A stretch of 64,000 nucleotides of DNA, from assembly GCA_028673005.1 (NCBI GenBank), contig CM054118.1, forward strand, positions 9,686,082 through 9,750,081. Reading direction: 5' to 3'. Positions 9,742 to 19,700 of the stretch are shown here, piece by piece. Positions within the stretch are counted from its first letter, which is position 1; each line of letters opens with the position of its first letter. The DNA comes from Tanypteryx hageni. Its lineage: Eukaryota; Arthropoda; Insecta; Odonata; Petaluridae. A program made the position numbers and the translations under genes. Under the pieces are notes generated by a model that ran no database searches, was not told where the DNA came from, and worked only from the letters and a program-made list of their open reading frames with translations.

Positions 9742-9918
9742 ATGTCTAAAAATCAGAATGGAATCAAGGTTTTCCCTGTGTGCTATAAGGCCAATAATAG
9801 AGCATGGATTACATCTTCGAAATTTATTGAGTGGTTCGAAAAAAGTTCACATCCAAAGTACAGGCTCATTGTCGAGCTGCTTGGCTTCCAGATGACTGCA
9901 AAACAGTGTTATTGCTAG
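9742..9918 (+). pseudogene. pogo/Tigger-like transposase relic
   Basis: Reads KNQNGIKVFPVCYKANNRAW, then ITSSKFIEWFEKSSHPKYRL. The K.....AWITSS.F..W....... segment is typical of the DDE_1 domain of pogo/Tigger/jerky transposases, just before the second catalytic Asp block, which is missing here. About 60 residues remain. It lies in a probable intron of the minus-strand gene. Confidence 0.6.
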
Positions 9919-11269
9919 ATTGCTCAAAATAGAAAATATTATGAATTGGAATGCTTGTTCTGGTAGTAGAACCGAAAGCAGTGGGTGCGAAATAACCTAT
10001 AGAACATTTATGATCAAGCTAAATTTGGATTTATTTCCCATGTACTATGATGAAGAAAAGTAAAAGCCAGCCTAAAAAGAAATGAGAGAATGAATTAGGC
10101 TTTGGCTCATCATCAAAAATTGCAGACTTCATTAGGAATAATCATCTAGGGTAAACTGTCTTCCCCAGTGCTTCTCCTCCCGAAGCATTTCTCTTAAGTA
10201 GTAGACTTCTACATCTCTCTTCACTGCAATGCTGCATTTCCAGTCTGGATTATTCTTGGAAATCAATTAAAGGATCTCCTTTATTTCGGTGATGCCATAT
10301 GACAACAGGGTTATTATCAAATTTCTTCTTGGTAGAGCAACCTGTGCAAAGCTCTAAAAACAGCGAGGTCTCTGCCAAGACAATTTGATAACAAATGTCT
10401 GTGTGCAGCATATGTAGGTTAGGCATACTCTTGGTAAGATTTGCTTTGAATTTCCATAAACATCGAATTCATAAAAATTTGAAATTTGATGGAAATGAAT
10501 TTTCATTAAAAGGTGTTTATTTTCAACACTAAATTTTTAATAATGAATGGAGACTACAGCAAAGATAAAATACAGGAAACAAGTTAATTTAAATTACAGA
10601 ATAGAAGTTGTTTCCTTTCTTTGTTAAATTTTTGACAAAATTATGCCTCATGCATTTTAAATTTTGGTTACCATACGAAAAAATAAATTTTCACTCCAAA
10701 CATTCAAAATCCTAGTTATATATCATGCCAGACTAATACGACAGCACTGCATGACTCCGCTTCATCTCATTCGAAAGCTGCAAAACTTGAACAATATTAA
10801 TAAAGATATAGGAATAAATTTTTAACAATATAACTTCAAAATTATGTTAATCAAGGACTACCTGTAGTCATATTTAGAATTATCCATATATCATTATAAA
10901 CGCAAAAAGCAATGGCTTTAAAATGTCCCATATTCAAATTATCCAATATCAAATTTCTTGTATAACACTAATAAGCATTTTAGCAAAAAATAATCTTCTA
11001 TGATTTGATTTTTCGACAGTGATGCCCTTCTTATCCAACTTCTACTATCCAACCTCATCCAGATTCCAAATAAGGTGTGATAAAAGAGAATTCATTGTTG
11101 TTTGCCAAAAGGGGTAAATAATAAATTTAAGATGACAAGTTAACATTGAAAAATCACTCAACTGCAATAGTTGGTCTTACTAATAACACCATAAATACTA
11201 GTGTAAGGTTAATAATGCTGTTTCACATGGAAATTAAAACAACGTACAACTTTTCTGAACAAAACTTAC
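9919..11269. other. No gene recognised
   Basis: AT-rich, probably intron. A missing exon of the TPR-like gene should lie between 7099 and 11270 because the flanking exon phases do not match, but none could be fixed here. Confidence 0.4.
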
Positions 11270-11475
11270 GTTTTTAAAACCATGAAACAAGGAACTTGGG
11301 TGTCATATGCTTTAAGATACCACTTTTGCGATTTTTTATTGAGTAAATCCTTTTGTGGAGCTTTGACTTTTGTGGCAGCTTCACGATATACTTGTGCCAG
11401 CAATACATAACTGCTAGGAAATTTTGAACATCTTGCAGCTTTTTCTAAATAAATAATTTCCTCCTGAGATGGACC
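11270..11475 (-). CDS. Internal exon with TPR-like repeat
   Basis: Minus-strand exon with a good acceptor (TTTTTTCTACAG) and donor (AAC|GTAAGTTTT). It encodes GPSQEEIIYLEKAARCSKFP, then SSYVLLAQVYREAATKVKAP and QKDLLNKKSQKWYLKAYDTQ. The pattern YLEKAARCSKFPSSYVLLAQVYREAA is a TPR-like helical pair, followed by a second YLKAYD.Q helix. It ends two bases into a codon, so another exon must come before 6888-7099. The protein is not identified; it is taken as the same gene as the other minus-strand exons because of strand, spacing and repeat type. Confidence 0.6.
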
Positions 11476-12315
11476 CTGTAGAAAAAAGTAATTTAACAAA
11501 ACTTAGATATAATTTTTTTATTTCTAAATCACTGTTATTCTACAGTTAGCCCTATGATGCTTGCATGCAGTGCTCTTAGGCAGTTCAATGGCTCTCATAT
11601 GAAATACTTAAGATCATGTGAGCACAAGGAATTCAATATACTTGGCTATTTCTTCTAAATGCAATGAAAAATAAGCTACTATATTGACATTGTTTTATGG
11701 AGTGATTCATTATTTTGGCAAAATACATCAGCATTCACTTGATATTTCAGATAATTAGTTGGTGCCCAGCAAGAATTTACATTTTGTATTGAGATATTAA
11801 CTTATAATATTTATTATTACGAAGGCGATTATATTTATTATAATATTTATATAGACAATGTAATAGAGTTACAAAACTCAAGGGATAGAAAGAAATATTA
11901 TTAAAAAGAAAATTGTTTTAATGTAACATTAACCTCTTATTATGGACCGACTACACCAGATCAACAACTGAATGAACATCTCCAATCCAGAATTCTATGG
12001 TTTTAAAAATGTCCATTGCAGAACAGTTCTGTAATCTATATATTAAGTGCATTTTGTCGGTGTGTCAGAAAACACAGATGACACTTCACATCTATAAAAT
12101 GTGAGCGTCTTGGGATTAGATTAACTTTACAATTGTGGCACCCCTGCTGAGTTGATAAAGTCCAAATATGTCATTTTGATAATTAATATATGTGCATATT
12201 CTATATACCAAATTTAGTTTAAATCAGTTCATTAATGAAGACGTTAGGGGGACACCTACCACCACCACCTACCTCATGCATGCACTCACATGGACACCCA
12301 GGCAATCTCATAAGA
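11476..12315. other. No gene recognised
   Basis: AT-rich sequence upstream of the 11270-11475 exon. A pure AT/ATT-rich stretch lies at about 11800-11860. No exon or element was identified. Confidence 0.4.
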
Positions 12316-12340
12316 CTACTTTCCATTTTTTGGAAAGTAG
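12316..12340. repeat. 9-bp hairpin
   Basis: CTACTTTCC and GGAAAGTAG are separated by a T-rich 7-nt loop. It lies about 55 bp from the PLE-like terminus. Its role is unknown. Confidence 0.5.
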
Positions 12341-12393
12341 GCTAAAAATCACAAAAATGACAGTACTACACCACAAAAATTTTCAATGAAAGA

Positions 12394-12433
12394 CACGACC
12401 TGGGTCTCGATGCATACCATCATCATCAGGTGA
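12394..12433 (-). ncRNA. Hammerhead-ribozyme-like motif (third PLE terminus)
   Basis: On the minus strand: CTGATGA, a stem GATG/CATC with loop GTATG, GAGAC (in place of GAAAC), CCAG and GTC. It has the same layout as 7294-7330 and 2074-2112, with one substitution in the conserved GAAA. It probably marks the end of a PLE that runs into the assembly gap. Confidence 0.5.
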
Positions 12434-12442
12434 TTAACTAAC

Positions 12443-12853
12443 AATTCAAAATGAAATAATACAAGTTGTATTCACGCACATATATACTTTTGCGCACGAG
12501 CACGCACTGTTGTGTGGCCCATTAAAGGGAGATCTATACACATAATATTGTCTCACGTATACGCTTGTCTAGAATGAATTGCGTAATTTGCTTTTCTTAA
12601 AATAATAATCCAAGGCATTTTTCAAAAAAGAATAAAACTTACATCAAATCGTACTTCACTGTAATCGATTTTTTAAAAATTCCCGAAGCTTCAAGAGAAC
12701 CCAGGGTCTCGGATTTCATGGGCTTCATAGAAATGTTACGGCCATGTCAAATGACGAAGCGCTCACATTACATTCATACTAACAACACAACAGTGTGTTT
12801 GTGTGCAAAAGTATGTGTGCATGAATATAACTTGTATTCTATCATTTTGAATT
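12443..12853. repeat. Inverted repeat pair next to PLE terminus
   Basis: Positions 12443-12515 and 12785-12853 are diverged reverse complements: both contain ATTCAAAATGA, AATACAAGTT, ATATACTTTTG-like and ACTGTTGTGT blocks. The right arm is cut by the gap. Together with the hammerhead-like motif at 12394-12433 this looks like PLE terminal repeats in opposite orientation. Confidence 0.6.
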
Positions 12854-13353
12854 NNNNNNNNNNNNNNNNNNNNNNNNNNNNNNNNNNNNNNNNNNNNNNN
12901 NNNNNNNNNNNNNNNNNNNNNNNNNNNNNNNNNNNNNNNNNNNNNNNNNNNNNNNNNNNNNNNNNNNNNNNNNNNNNNNNNNNNNNNNNNNNNNNNNNNN
13001 NNNNNNNNNNNNNNNNNNNNNNNNNNNNNNNNNNNNNNNNNNNNNNNNNNNNNNNNNNNNNNNNNNNNNNNNNNNNNNNNNNNNNNNNNNNNNNNNNNNN
13101 NNNNNNNNNNNNNNNNNNNNNNNNNNNNNNNNNNNNNNNNNNNNNNNNNNNNNNNNNNNNNNNNNNNNNNNNNNNNNNNNNNNNNNNNNNNNNNNNNNNN
13201 NNNNNNNNNNNNNNNNNNNNNNNNNNNNNNNNNNNNNNNNNNNNNNNNNNNNNNNNNNNNNNNNNNNNNNNNNNNNNNNNNNNNNNNNNNNNNNNNNNNN
13301 NNNNNNNNNNNNNNNNNNNNNNNNNNNNNNNNNNNNNNNNNNNNNNNNNNNNN
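12854..13353. other. Assembly gap of exactly 500 N
   Basis: The round length shows a placeholder of unknown real size. The left part of the window and the tandem array may be further apart than drawn. Confidence 0.99.
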
Positions 13354-14030
13354 AAATCGAACAAAAATCAAGAATAAATTGAGCAAATATCGATTAAAAA
13401 TCGAGGAAATCTCGTGCAAAACCATAGCAAAAATCTCAAAATAATCGTGCAAAAATCGACAAAAATTCTTGCCAAAATCGAGTAAGCATCGAGTTAAAAT
13501 ATCGTAAAAATTAAGAAAAAATCGAGCAAAAACCTAGAAAAATCGAACAAAAATCGAGAATACATTGAGCATATATCAATGAAAAATCGTGCAAAACGAT
13601 AGAAAAAAGCTCAAAATATTCGTGCAAAAATCGAGAAAAATTCTAGCCAAAATCGAATAAAAATCGAGAAAGCATCAAGTTAAAATAGCGTAAAAATAAA
13701 GAAAAAATCGAGCAAAAACCTAGAAAAATCGAACAAAAATCGAGAATAAATTGAGCAAATATCGATGAAAAATCGTGCAAAATCGAGCAAAACCATAGCA
13801 AAAAATCACAAAATAATCTTGCATAAATCGAGAAAAATTCTAACCAAAATCTAGTAAAAATCGACGACGCATCAAGTTAAAATACCGTAAAAATAAAGAA
13901 AACATCGAGCAAAAACCTAGAAAAATCGAACAAAAATCAAGAATAAATTGAGCAAATATCGATGAAAAATCGAGCAAAAATCGTGCAAAACCATAGCAAA
14001 AATCTCAAAATAATCTTGCAAAAAATCGAG
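13354..14030. repeat. ATCGAG-type satellite with higher-order period
   Basis: The stretch is built from variants of a 10-16 bp motif like AAAAATCGAGCAAAA. The phrase ATCGAACAAAAATC recurs with its G at 13359, 13545, 13731 and 13928, giving a higher-order unit of 186, 186 and 197 bp. It ends abruptly where unit 1 of the 16-kb array begins. Confidence 0.9.
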
Positions 14031-14232
14031 ATATGTACTTATCCGTAGGCAATAAGGGAATAGATATATTAACCTATTAAAAATTAATGCACCTCGATAC
14101 AATTTCGATGCCACAACGAGAATCGTGGTGGCATCATATTCTTATTATGATGGTTAAAGGCAACCCATTGAATGCTTTACGAGCTACATTCATTGCATAC
14201 CTTGAATAAATTAATGATGTCAAAATACTTAC

Positions 14233-14291
14233 CTAACTCGAGTAACCTCCTTTTCCCTACAACTGGGGATGCAACACGGTGGCCAAACCAT
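14233..14291 (-). CDS. THAP-like first exon, unit 1
   Basis: On the minus strand an ATG with G at -3 and +4 opens MVWPPCCIPSCREKEVTRV and runs to a strong donor TTAG|GTAAGT after 59 coding bases. The CCIPSC spacing (C-x4-C close to the start methionine) resembles the beginning of THAP zinc fingers, which bind DNA and usually start M..CC.P.C. The rest of the domain would be in later exons, which were not found. The exon is unchanged in all four units. It lies head-to-head with the plus-strand gene, so the GC-richer stretch 14292-14560 may be a promoter. It may derive from a THAP-bearing transposon. Confidence 0.35.
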
Positions 14292-14963
14292 GACGAAATT
14301 TGCAACACTTCCCAACAACACAACACACGCTGATTCAAATCCGTAGTAACCGTTTGATTGCCGTTGGAACCAGCATAAGCGCGCGCAAACAGCAAACAAG
14401 CGTAAGCCCCCGCTACCTACTTCCCCAACTCCCCCTCAAACGTTTTGTTATATTACCCCCACCCTGGCTCCAGACGGTCCCAGTTTTGCTATCCGAGTGC
14501 CGACCCCCTGCTCCCCCCTGTGCAACAAAACTACGTGGGTCATTGCTATATTTGTACAAGAAACCTCAACAAATCCAACGATCATATTACACACATTTCT
14601 ATCGGCTGTTCAGTTGCGGATTTGGATCATTTTTCATGTTCATTCCTTTCGCTTATAGTGAGTAGAATTGACGTCTTCAGTGTTTTTCACATCAATCGGT
14701 GTTCATGCTTAAGAAAAGTTCGAAATCAACTGGTCAAATAAATAAACCAAATGGTCTGCAATAGTAGTCCACGCGCCCAAACTCGTCACTAAAGACAACG
14801 CCCCTACTGAAGGGTTAAAACCCTCCCAGCTTTATAAAGAATGAGGGGATTTTCATGACTCATCTTGCGATAATTGGTGGCTGAATGTTAATACCTGCCT
14901 AGGATGATTCATACTGGAAACTTTTCCTCCAGCCACTTAAATGATCGGAGGACATGCATACAT

Positions 14964-15030
14964 ACATCACACGCACACATTCACGAACGCATTCACGCAC
15001 ACACACACACACAACCACGCACACACATAC
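14964..15030. repeat. CA/CACG-rich microsatellite
   Basis: A run of CATACATACA-, CACACG- and (CA)n-type repeats, present with minor changes near 30666, 46658 and 62631. Confidence 0.8.
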
Positions 15031-15091
15031 GAGGATTGTCTGAAACAATTTTTTGTGAGAATAGTTTTAATCATATTTTTATGAAACTAAA

Positions 15092-15291
15092 TCACGACCA
15101 AGGTAGATATCTGTACTGTTTTTCAATGTAGTCACATTTCATGTTAAGACCTTTGTCCAATCGTGGGACGGTATTATCTATGCCCTCTTGGAAAAAGTCA
15201 GGGCTCAATCCTATAAGCCAACGACGCACTTGACGTTGCAGAACCATGTCTGTGCTGTGTGTGCTTACCAGAGAGATGCGCTGCCTTTCAA
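15092..15291 (-). pseudogene. mariner transposase C-terminal relic, unit 1
   Basis: The minus strand reads RQVRRWLIGLSPDFFQEGID, then NTVPRLDKGLNMKCDYIEKQ. The ...DFF..GI..LV.R..KC....GDY.EK pattern is the usual C-terminus of mariner-type transposases. One base is missing here compared with the other units (near 15280), so the frame is broken. The catalytic part is absent. The other units carry it at 30794-30994, 46786-46986 and 62759-62959. Confidence 0.55.
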
Positions 15292-15342
15292 ATGTCTGAG
15301 AGATGTCTCAACTTCAAGGAGGTAGTTTTGAGATTTTTTTTA

Positions 15343-15560
15343 GACCTACCTACATGTATTTTACAACGTACCTCTGTTTTACCTCGAGAACCGAAGGACG
15401 TATTTTGATGAAATTTGATATTGGGAAATTTTTAAAATTTCTCGAATATTGTTTAACATCAGACGATAATAATAATTTACATGAAAACCTACATGTTTTT
15501 TGCAACGTACCTTTTTCAACTCGTGAACCGCAGGATGTACTTTGATGAAATTGGAAAGTT
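15343..15560. repeat. Two diverged tandem copies, period about 139 bp
   Basis: The order CCTACATGT, TTT.CAACGTACCT, CTCG.GAACCG.AGGA.GTA and TTTGATGAAATT occurs twice (ACATG at 15352 and 15491). It is repeated in the other units. The source is unknown. Confidence 0.7.
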
Positions 15561-15903
15561 TTACTAAAACCGATTTTCATGACACTTGGTGGAAATCTCT
15601 TGCTACTTGGGACGAGCTCCCGAGGATAGTTTTTGTTTTGAAGATTGATTTTGTTTTGGGTTTGATTCCATTTACATTTACATTCATTTACATGGGGAAC
15701 CTCAAATCCATCGTGCAGGCTAATTTTCTCTTGCACATTAAAATATCTAAAAATAGTAACATCGGAGCGGGATTCGTGCTATTCTCTGAAGAAATAAATG
15801 GAGATTCTAATTTATATCGTAGAATTTTGCTTATCGATCGTATTTCTTCGAATTTCGCGTAAATACTGCCGTTTTTGAAGTTTTTATCACTCGTTACGAG
15901 AGT

Positions 15904-15917
15904 GTTGCCATAGCAAC
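15904..15917. promoter_or_regulatory. RFX X-box, unit 1
   Basis: GTTGCCATAGCAAC fits the X-box consensus GTNRCC-N(0-3)-RGYAAC at every position. RFX factors bind such sites, often to switch on ciliary genes. It lies 798 bp before the proposed start codon of the plus-strand gene and about 1.6 kb from the THAP-like exon. The transcription start is not known. Confidence 0.5.
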
Positions 15918-16701
15918 AACTATTGTCGGACTCGGTATAGTCGAATACATACAGGTATTGTTTTTGCCGAACAAAAATACGCGTGATCAATTTAATATTC
16001 CGCTCGAATGCGCTTGTAATATTTTATAACGCTAAATTATGAAATTTAAGAACACAAAGGGCAACATATCCGCGGTGGTTTTAAAGCTGTTAAAGCCAAA
16101 CAAGTATTAAATAAACGATTAAATGGAAAGCTCGCATCGTTAGTTGTCCGGATCGTCTTGTTATTATGTTATCCAGAGACATACTTTTTCTTCCTGTTTA
16201 TTGTTGTCAACGAAAACAACCTTCGTAGCAACTGGAGTAAACAAGACAAGGAAATGGATTATTCGGGACGAAGAAGTGAAGTTAAATATATATAGTTTCG
16301 TTACGTACACCTACACTCAGTTTTTGTAAGTTAAAAGAAATAAATAATTTTCGACGAAGGAATGAACGTGAGTGCTAAGACGACCATTGCTCATCCCAAG
16401 TGAGGTATGTATGATTCAAATAATTTAATTTTCGACTGGTCTATTAGTTACTACCTACGGATATTAAAAACAAATAGGCAAATCACAAATTCTATATTTC
16501 TCTGAAAACGCTTTTGATATATTCTTTAGCAGTGCTTAGAGGTTAGACTAAGCCCTTATAATTTATCTTTTTCCTAAGTTGATTATATCAAACAATGGAG
16601 GCTTTTTTTCTAGTGTCGTCTCTGTTGGCCGTTGCCGTGGAAACCACATCATTCAGAACTAGTTCATTCTTGTTGAAGAAAGAAAGAAATACACACGTAA
16701 A

Positions 16702-19700
16702 ATGAGCGATGAAGGTATTTAAGTTGATTTTCAGCAATATTATTGAAAATCTGGCGTATTTCAAAAACTCGGAACGTAGCATAGCTCAGTTGATTAGCGG
16801 AATTTTAACTAAATGTAGGAGGGTTAGTTGTCATTGCAATTAACGAACGAATATCCGTCACGAAATCCAGGAAACATAAGTTTGCATTTTCCCTTTCAAG
16901 TCGTTCGTCAGTTGAAACCCTTGCCTTCCTCTTCCTAACACACGCCTCCTTTGACCATGCTTCCCTCCTGTTCTTCTTCTTCTTAGTGTCCACTTCCTTG
17001 TCTTTCGTCCTATCTGTCCGTCTTATCTTCAATCAAAGTAGATAAATGAGTTAATACGAACGATAGTGTTAAGAAATGATTTTTTTGATAATCTTTGAAT
17101 AGTTCAAAATGAAAAATAATGATCAAAGCCGTCGACACAGGTTAAATTGGAAATTCTTTCCTCATCTGTGTCTGCAGGGTTTAGCGACAATATCCGCGGA
17201 TATATCAGCATTGGCGCAGCCATATCATTCCTTGGCTGCATCGTCTGCTGGCGAATCTGGGAAATAATGAGGCGGTGTTATGGCAGGAGGAGAAGATGGA
17301 CAGTAGAAGAAGGACAGCCCAAAGTTGCCACAGACACCGCCCATTTTTCTGTAAGTAAAATATGCCTAAACTGGCATTTGTATACTTCGTCTCTTATAAA
17401 CACTTCTGATACGTTATATTAAATAGTTGATAACAAAAATGTCCAATCGTCTCTGGCAAATATGAAAAGCTGTATATATTAAGAAGTATTTGAGGGTTAA
17501 ATTACCTTCACGTTACTTCGACAATTCAAACTTGCCGATTATAAACAGATTAGATACTTAGTTAAGGTCATGTCGAGAGGGTGTGACTGATTGACATTTT
17601 AATGGCAATGTATTCGCTGCAAATAGTACGACAGGTTATACTATATTAAATCCTTTCTGTATATCTTTTAAAACAGTGATGTGTTAATAAAATTCTGGAA
17701 AAAAATATTTCAACTTTTGGAAGACCCCACATTAGTGCCTATTGAACCAAAAATGAATTTTTCATCTGTCTCTTAATACAAAAGAAAATGAACGTCCACA
17801 GACGGACGGATGACAAAGGGATAACAATAGCTCGTTTTACACATTTTTGAAAACGCTAAAAATATTAATCAATGTAGACCTTTTTGCAATTAATAAAATC
17901 GCCTTTCATTTGTGTGACAAGTGCAGTGGAAATCAGTTAAAACATTTGTTTCCATACAATTATTTTTCTTATATTATTATTTAATTAAGTATTCACAGTC
18001 AGGCTGATACTCCCACAGTTGAGCGGCTAGTTATGTCCTTGCATCGACGGCCCTTCTTCCCCTCGCCCATTAAATACATATGTTCAATTAAGACCATTGT
18101 TGTTATGCCAATACTGTGGCAGTACCGCACCTACACTTAACACAGCCGTGTGTGTTTTGTCAAAATAAAAAAACTGCACGAGATTGGGATACTTCGTATT
18201 GGTAACACGAAATCCACATTTTTTAGCATTTGTTGTGATATTTAACTTTCAGACAGTATTTTACCGCACATGGAAATAGGAATTCGTAAATTACGGGCCT
18301 GCAGCAATGTTGCAACGTTCTTCTTCCTTAGCGGCCTACCGATATGCCATTTACAGTCACATTTGAATGAGCTCTGCTACTATCGTCAAGACTCCTCAGA
18401 TCTTCTGACACAATTTGTGATAGACAATTCAGAAGTCTATAATAAATGATTTTGGTGATGCACAAGGATAAATATTTACAGTCGTGGCTAAATTATTATG
18501 GATTTGATTAAAAAAGTATCCTTTTTAGCATTCCTTAAAAAAACTTCTTGCAGTGAACTTGCATATTCAAATCATGGTGATAAGCTATCTTGTGTTTGTC
18601 ACTTCAATTTCGTTAATTTTATTATTTTTTTAAATACCCCAATTTGCCTCAAAGGTGTTCATATCTGGGCTGTTGCCAGGCCAAGGAAGAATGATTATGC
18701 CTTGAGACTTGAAATATTTTTAACAGCCTTGGATGTGTGCAAAGGATCATTGTCCTGCTGAAAAACCACTCATCTATTTGAAAACCAGTTTTTAATCTGT
18801 GGTTTAAGACAATAAGAATAATCATCATTATGACAAAACCCTATACACTAAAATTAGGATATTTTGTGTTAAGAAAATGGCATCATCATCATCCGTGCCT
18901 TTATCACGTACTATTTGGATATTAAAAACCGCGAAATAGGTAGGTATGATGCCATTATATTTACGATTGAAAAGAGTTAAAATTTCTCGAAAAACTACGA
19001 AACACAACATTTTAAAGACTTCAGGTTTTAGTAAATTTCATGTGTTTGTATATGACGTCATCCTATGTTTACGTCGTAGTTTAAAATCAATGCCATAATA
19101 ATATATTAGTAAGATATTAATTTTAATCTTCTGCGAAATCAAGTCATACGAATCCGGAATTTTTTAATTCTCTGGCAATCGGCTCGCGTCTAAGTTTTCG
19201 AATTTCAGGTTTAATGGCTTAGATCGCCCTGTTTCAGCAATAACTATAATTATCATTAAGACAATAGCTTATGTACTACACTAAAAATTAAGAAAAATTA
19301 GGATATTTTCTTGTGTAAGGATTACGGCATCATCATCCTTGCATTTTAGTACGTATCTGGATAAAAAATTAATTTAAAAATTTCACGTCATCATATGTAA
19401 ATGGTCGCTGGCTGATATCTAATAGATTATAATGCAGTCTAAGCATTAAATCAATGCTCTTGTAGTATGGGGAATTCATTCCCTTTGAAAGGCATTGTGA
19501 TCATAGCTATGGCAGTTAATATTTTTCATTGTTGAAAACCGTGAAACCCCTTCATAATTTTATGATTAAAATCGAATTGCTATGCAAATTCAGCATGGAT
19601 TTATGGATTATATTCATGCCAAATTTTAGCTCTGTAGCACTTCAACAAGTAGCTTAGGTTTTACATGATAAAAATAATATATATATATATATATATATCC

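Noticed and set aside
12718..13452. Long ORFs across the N stretch (both strands)
   Set aside because: They consist mostly of unknown residues created by the 500-N gap and have no coding meaning.
13354..14030. CRISPR-like array
   Set aside because: The short repeats vary and have no unique spacers of constant length. The window is eukaryotic, so this is a satellite.
14300..14741. Plus-strand ORFs of 121 and 98 codons repeated in four units
   Set aside because: They are overlapping frames in a GC-richer stretch, identical because the units are recent copies. There is no domain and no splice logic, and they are partly antisense to the THAP-like exon.
15350..15990. ORFs of 100-128 codons around the 139-bp repeat
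   Set aside because: They occur in both strands over the same repeat-derived DNA and are disrupted differently among units. No known motif.
16371..16415. Start codon ATGAACGTGAGTGC as first exon of the array gene
   Set aside because: Splicing after ATGAAC gives the wrong phase and an early stop in exon 2; reading on gives a stop after 13 codons. The ATG at 16702 fits the phase exactly.
16782..16855. tRNA gene starting at the A-box-like sequence
   Set aside because: There is no B-box, no cloverleaf arms and no acceptor stem. At most it is a SINE remnant.
18498..18761. 87-codon plus-strand ORF in each unit
   Set aside because: It is the antisense shadow of the Tc1-like transposase relic on the minus strand.
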